Of a stretch of 64,000 nt of DNA, positions 61,704-64,000 are shown piece by piece (position 1 is the stretch's first letter; each line of letters opens with the position of its first letter). The stretch spans positions 1-64,000 of the forward strand of contig SAAO01000015.1 of assembly GCA_009929375.1 (NCBI GenBank). The letters are read 5' to 3'. A program made the translations under genes and the position numbers. Origin of the DNA: Bacteroidia bacterium (GTDB lineage: Bacteria; Bacteroidota; Bacteroidia; Bacteroidales; Paludibacteraceae). The notes below the pieces were generated by a model that saw nothing but the letters and a program-made list of their open reading frames with translations, was not told where the DNA came from and made no database searches.

Positions 61704-63557
61704 ATGAATAGAATAAATTTTATTATTACAGTTTTTTTGTTGAACTTTTTTGTTTTATCGTTTGGGGCAAATGCCAAAACAAAGACATGGGTGAACCGTC
61801 TGGAACCGACGAATTGGTGGTCCGGTATGCAGCACAATGAATTACAGTTGATGTTGTTCGGCCCGAAAATAAGCGATGCCATTGTTACAGTGGATTATGA
61901 AGGCGTTACGCTGAAACGTAAAGTGCTGACCGATAATCCCGATTATGCATTTTTGTATCTTGCGATAAATGAAAATGCAAAACCCGGCACAATGAATATT
62001 GTACTTAGTCGTGGCAAGAAGAAACAAACTATTGCTTACGAACTTAAGGCGCGCCGCGAGGGTTCGGCATTGCGCAAAAGTTTCTCTGAAGCTGATGCGG
62101 TGTATCTGCTTATGCCCGACAGGTTTGTGAATAGAAATCCGGCAAACGATTCTATAAAAGGCTATCATCAGGGAGTGAATCGTATGGATTTGGGTAAACG
62201 TCATGGTGGTGATATTGAAGGCATTATTTCTAAAATTCCGTATCTGGCCGATTTGGGTGTAACTGCTTTGTGGACCACACCTTTTTTTGATAATAACGAT
62301 ACGCAATATTCTTATCATCATTATGCGGTGTCCGATTATTACAAAATTGACCCGCGTATGGGCACTAACGACGATTTTGTGCGTATGACCAAACTTTGTC
62401 ATGACAATGGCATAAAATACATTCTCGATGTGGTTCCCAATCATTGTGGCGGTGCGCACTGGTGGCTGCAAAGTAAACCCTCGGCCGACTGGTTCAACGA
62501 ATGGCCTCAGTTTACTTCGTCGAATTATCGCATGACAGCCTGGACCGATCCGCATCGGTCGGAAGCTGATCTGACACGTCTTACAAAAGGATGGTTTGCG
62601 CCCAATATGCCCGATTTCAATCTGAACAATCCGTTGGTGTTCGATTATTTGCTTCAGGCTTATGTGTTCTGGATTGAACGTTCGTATGTGGCCGGACTTC
62701 GGGTGGATACGTATCCATACAACGATATAAAATTGGCAGCAAAATTTATACAATCCATTCGCGATGAATATCCGAATATGAATGTAGTGGGAGAGTGCTG
62801 GGTGAAAACGCCTGCCGAAACAGCTTATTATCAGTCGGGAAACAACAATAAGGATGGATTTGATTCGCGTTTGCCGAGTGTGATGGATTTTCTGCTGAAA
62901 GATGTGTTACACGAAGCTATTAATCAATCTGAAGGCTGGGAAAGCGGCATGGCGCGCTATTATGCTCATTATGCGCAGGATTTTGTATATGCAAATACCA
63001 ATTTGTTGATGAATTTTCTGGATAATCATGATATCGATCGCTTTTCGACTGCTGTAAAAGGCGATGTGCGTAAATATAAAATGGGTTTGGCCATGTTGAT
63101 GACTACGCGTGGATATCCACAGATTTATTACGGCACCGAAATAATGCTCGAAGGTATAGCCGGTACTTACGAAGGTCACCGTTTCGATTTTCCGGGTGGA
63201 TGGAAGGAAGATGCGCGCAATGCTTTTACACGAGCCGGTCGCACAGATGCTGAAAACGAAGTGTTCGACTATTTGAAAAAACTTTTGCATTATCGTAAAA
63301 ACAATACTGTGTTGCAAAGTGGTCGTATGAAGCAGTTTATTCCACAGGATGGCATTTATGTGTATTTCCGTTACAACAATGAGAAGACTGTAATGGTAAT
63401 GACGAATAATAATGAAGTAGAAAAAGAAGTGGAAATGAGACGCTTTGCTGAAATGCTGGGTGGTAAAACAAAAGCTACAGAAATTACGTCAGGAAAAGTT
63501 ATTGACCTGAATAATGTAAAGATTCCGGCTAAAACGGTTTGGGTGATGGAGCTTTGA
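61704..63557 (+). CDS. GH13 neopullulanase/cyclomaltodextrinase (SusA-like)
   Basis: 617 residues from the ATG at 61704; a TTG two codons upstream is less likely. It has a signal peptide (FIITVFLLNFFVLSFGANA), an N-terminal beta domain (about 25-125), and a GH13 barrel with PDRFVNRNPANDS, the nucleophile Asp in GLRVDTYPY, acid Glu in VVGECWV and transition-state Asp in NFLDNHDIDRF. SusA-type enzymes act in the periplasm on maltodextrins. It lies 10 bp after the truncated GH65 gene in the LacI-MFS operon, and its substrate fits the SusC/SusD import system. Confidence 0.92.
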   Translation: MNRINFIITVFLLNFFVLSFGANAKTKTWVNRLEPTNWWSGMQHNELQLMLFGPKISDAIVTVDYEGVTLKRKVLTDNPDYAFLYLAINENAKPGTMNIVLSRGKKKQTIAYELKARREGSALRKSFSEADAVYLLMPDRFVNRNPANDSIKGYHQGVNRMDLGKRHGGDIEGIISKIPYLADLGVTALWTTPFFDNNDTQYSYHHYAVSDYYKIDPRMGTNDDFVRMTKLCHDNGIKYILDVVPNHCGGAHWWLQSKPSADWFNEWPQFTSSNYRMTAWTDPHRSEADLTRLTKGWFAPNMPDFNLNNPLVFDYLLQAYVFWIERSYVAGLRVDTYPYNDIKLAAKFIQSIRDEYPNMNVVGECWVKTPAETAYYQSGNNNKDGFDSRLPSVMDFLLKDVLHEAINQSEGWESGMARYYAHYAQDFVYANTNLLMNFLDNHDIDRFSTAVKGDVRKYKMGLAMLMTTRGYPQIYYGTEIMLEGIAGTYEGHRFDFPGGWKEDARNAFTRAGRTDAENEVFDYLKKLLHYRKNNTVLQSGRMKQFIPQDGIYVYFRYNNEKTVMVMTNNNEVEKEVEMRRFAEMLGGKTKATEITSGKVIDLNNVKIPAKTVWVMEL

Positions 63558-63565
63558 ATTTTTTG

Positions 63566-63800
63566 AGACAAAAGAACAAAGAACAAAGACAAATTTTGAA
63601 ACACGAAGACACAGAGACACGGACAGTAAGGTTTTAAGAATAAAAGGCAAGGTGATGAGTTTTGAGTCCTGAGTTTTGAGTTCTGAGAATTAAGAACTGA
63701 GAATAAAACCTGTGGCTCGTGTAATTAATTGAGAGCTATTTCTAAAGTCAGGAATTTTCAAATTTTCAAACTCTCAAATTTTCAAATTCAAACCCGGAAC
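63566..63800. repeat. Mixed degenerate simple-repeat spacer
   Basis: Contains an ACAAAGA/ACACGAAGACACAGAGAC stretch, then TTTTGAGT(C/T)CTGAG repeats (63660-63705) and TTTTCAAATT repeats (63757-63790). No promoter or gene recognised. The ATTTGAAAA-type repeat is complementary to the tract at 58292-58381. Confidence 0.7.
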
Positions 63801-63818
63801 CCGAAACACTGAATAACA

Positions 63819-64000
63819 ATGATCCACAACTTCCGACATAGTCTGGAATACGAAAGAAGCATGGCTGCCCGGGCCGATGCTTTTTATAATGATGTGTTGG
63901 GCGCAAAGATTATCAGGCGTTTCAACAGCGATTCGGATGAGGATATGAGAATGCAACGCGAGGATGTGGATGTGCTTATTGAGCGCAGGGGTATTGAATA
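63819..64000 (+). CDS. Hypothetical protein, 3' truncated by window end
   Basis: The frame starts with MIHNFRHSLEYERSMAARADAFYNDVLGAKIIRRF and continues with DMRMQREDVDVLIERRGIEY to the edge. It is charged, with a central helix. No family can be assigned with the visible 61 residues. It is preceded by the repeat-rich spacer. Confidence 0.6.
   Translation, partial: MIHNFRHSLEYERSMAARADAFYNDVLGAKIIRRFNSDSDEDMRMQREDVDVLIERRGIE

Noticed and set aside
1-64000. tRNA or rRNA genes
   Set aside because: No cloverleaf-like or rRNA-like sequence was noticed; the prophage uses transposition, so no tRNA attachment site is expected.

Overview
The window looks like a chromosomal segment of a Bacteroidales-type Bacteroidetes. 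Evidence: three-part polysaccharide utilisation loci with SusC/SusD pairs, type IX secretion C-terminal sorting domains, lipoprotein signal peptides, TAnnTTTG-type -7 promoter boxes and mostly absent Shine-Dalgarno sites. Genus cannot be fixed from the sequence.

Region 1 (1 to about 23,118) is one arm of a Mu-type transposable prophage that runs off the left edge. Plus-strand late genes come first: a gp35-like C-terminus, gp36 (DUF1320), a fused portal (gp29-like) and MuF (gp30-like) protein ending in a probable nuclease-toxin domain, a gpG/gpS-like protein, a tail-terminator-like protein and a 1,690-residue tail hub/tip protein. They end at a strong terminator. Converging on them from the right is the minus-strand early operon: a small early protein, a small membrane protein, MuA-like transposase, MuB-like ATPase, a second P-loop ATPase, DUF3164 and DUF4494 proteins, many small proteins, a BRO-type antirepressor behind a long potentially structured leader, and two exported cargo proteins. 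A divergent S24-type repressor sits beside the early promoter. The prophage end lies near 23,118 and interrupts a host nucleotidyltransferase/GHMP-kinase fusion gene.

Region 2 (about 23,119 to 33,756) holds host genes: the remnant of that kinase gene, a secreted GH13 amylase with a CBM48-like module and T9SS tail, prmA, a Tyr/Gly/Ser-rich exported protein, an OmpP1/FadL-like porin, an AGCS sodium:amino-acid symporter and a hotdog thioesterase.

Region 3 (33,767 to 47,525) is a glycan utilisation locus: SusC, SusD, a surface lipoprotein, two GH30 enzymes, a GH3 beta-glucosidase and an SGNH esterase, with a divergent NUDIX-type transcription factor and a SemiSWEET. The gene set resembles known Bacteroides beta-1,6-glucan loci. 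Two nearly identical palindromes, upstream of GH3 and upstream of the regulator/esterase pair, are probable operators of the NUDIX regulator.

Region 4 (47,546 to 64,000) is an alpha-glucan (starch/maltodextrin) locus: SusC, SusD and two paralogous T9SS-exported starch-binding-like proteins on the minus strand, and LacI regulator, MFS sugar transporter, truncated GH65 and GH13 SusA-like enzyme on the plus strand. An IS5/IS1182-type element with a 6-bp target duplication has landed just upstream of one binding protein, whose start region also carries a one-base homopolymer frameshift. The same LacI-type operator occurs before SusC and before the distant amylase of Region 2, at the same distance from a -7 box, joining the two into one inferred regulon. 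Intergenic gaps in Region 4 are filled with short degenerate tandem repeats, one of which hosts a four-helix-bundle (23S IVP-like) gene.
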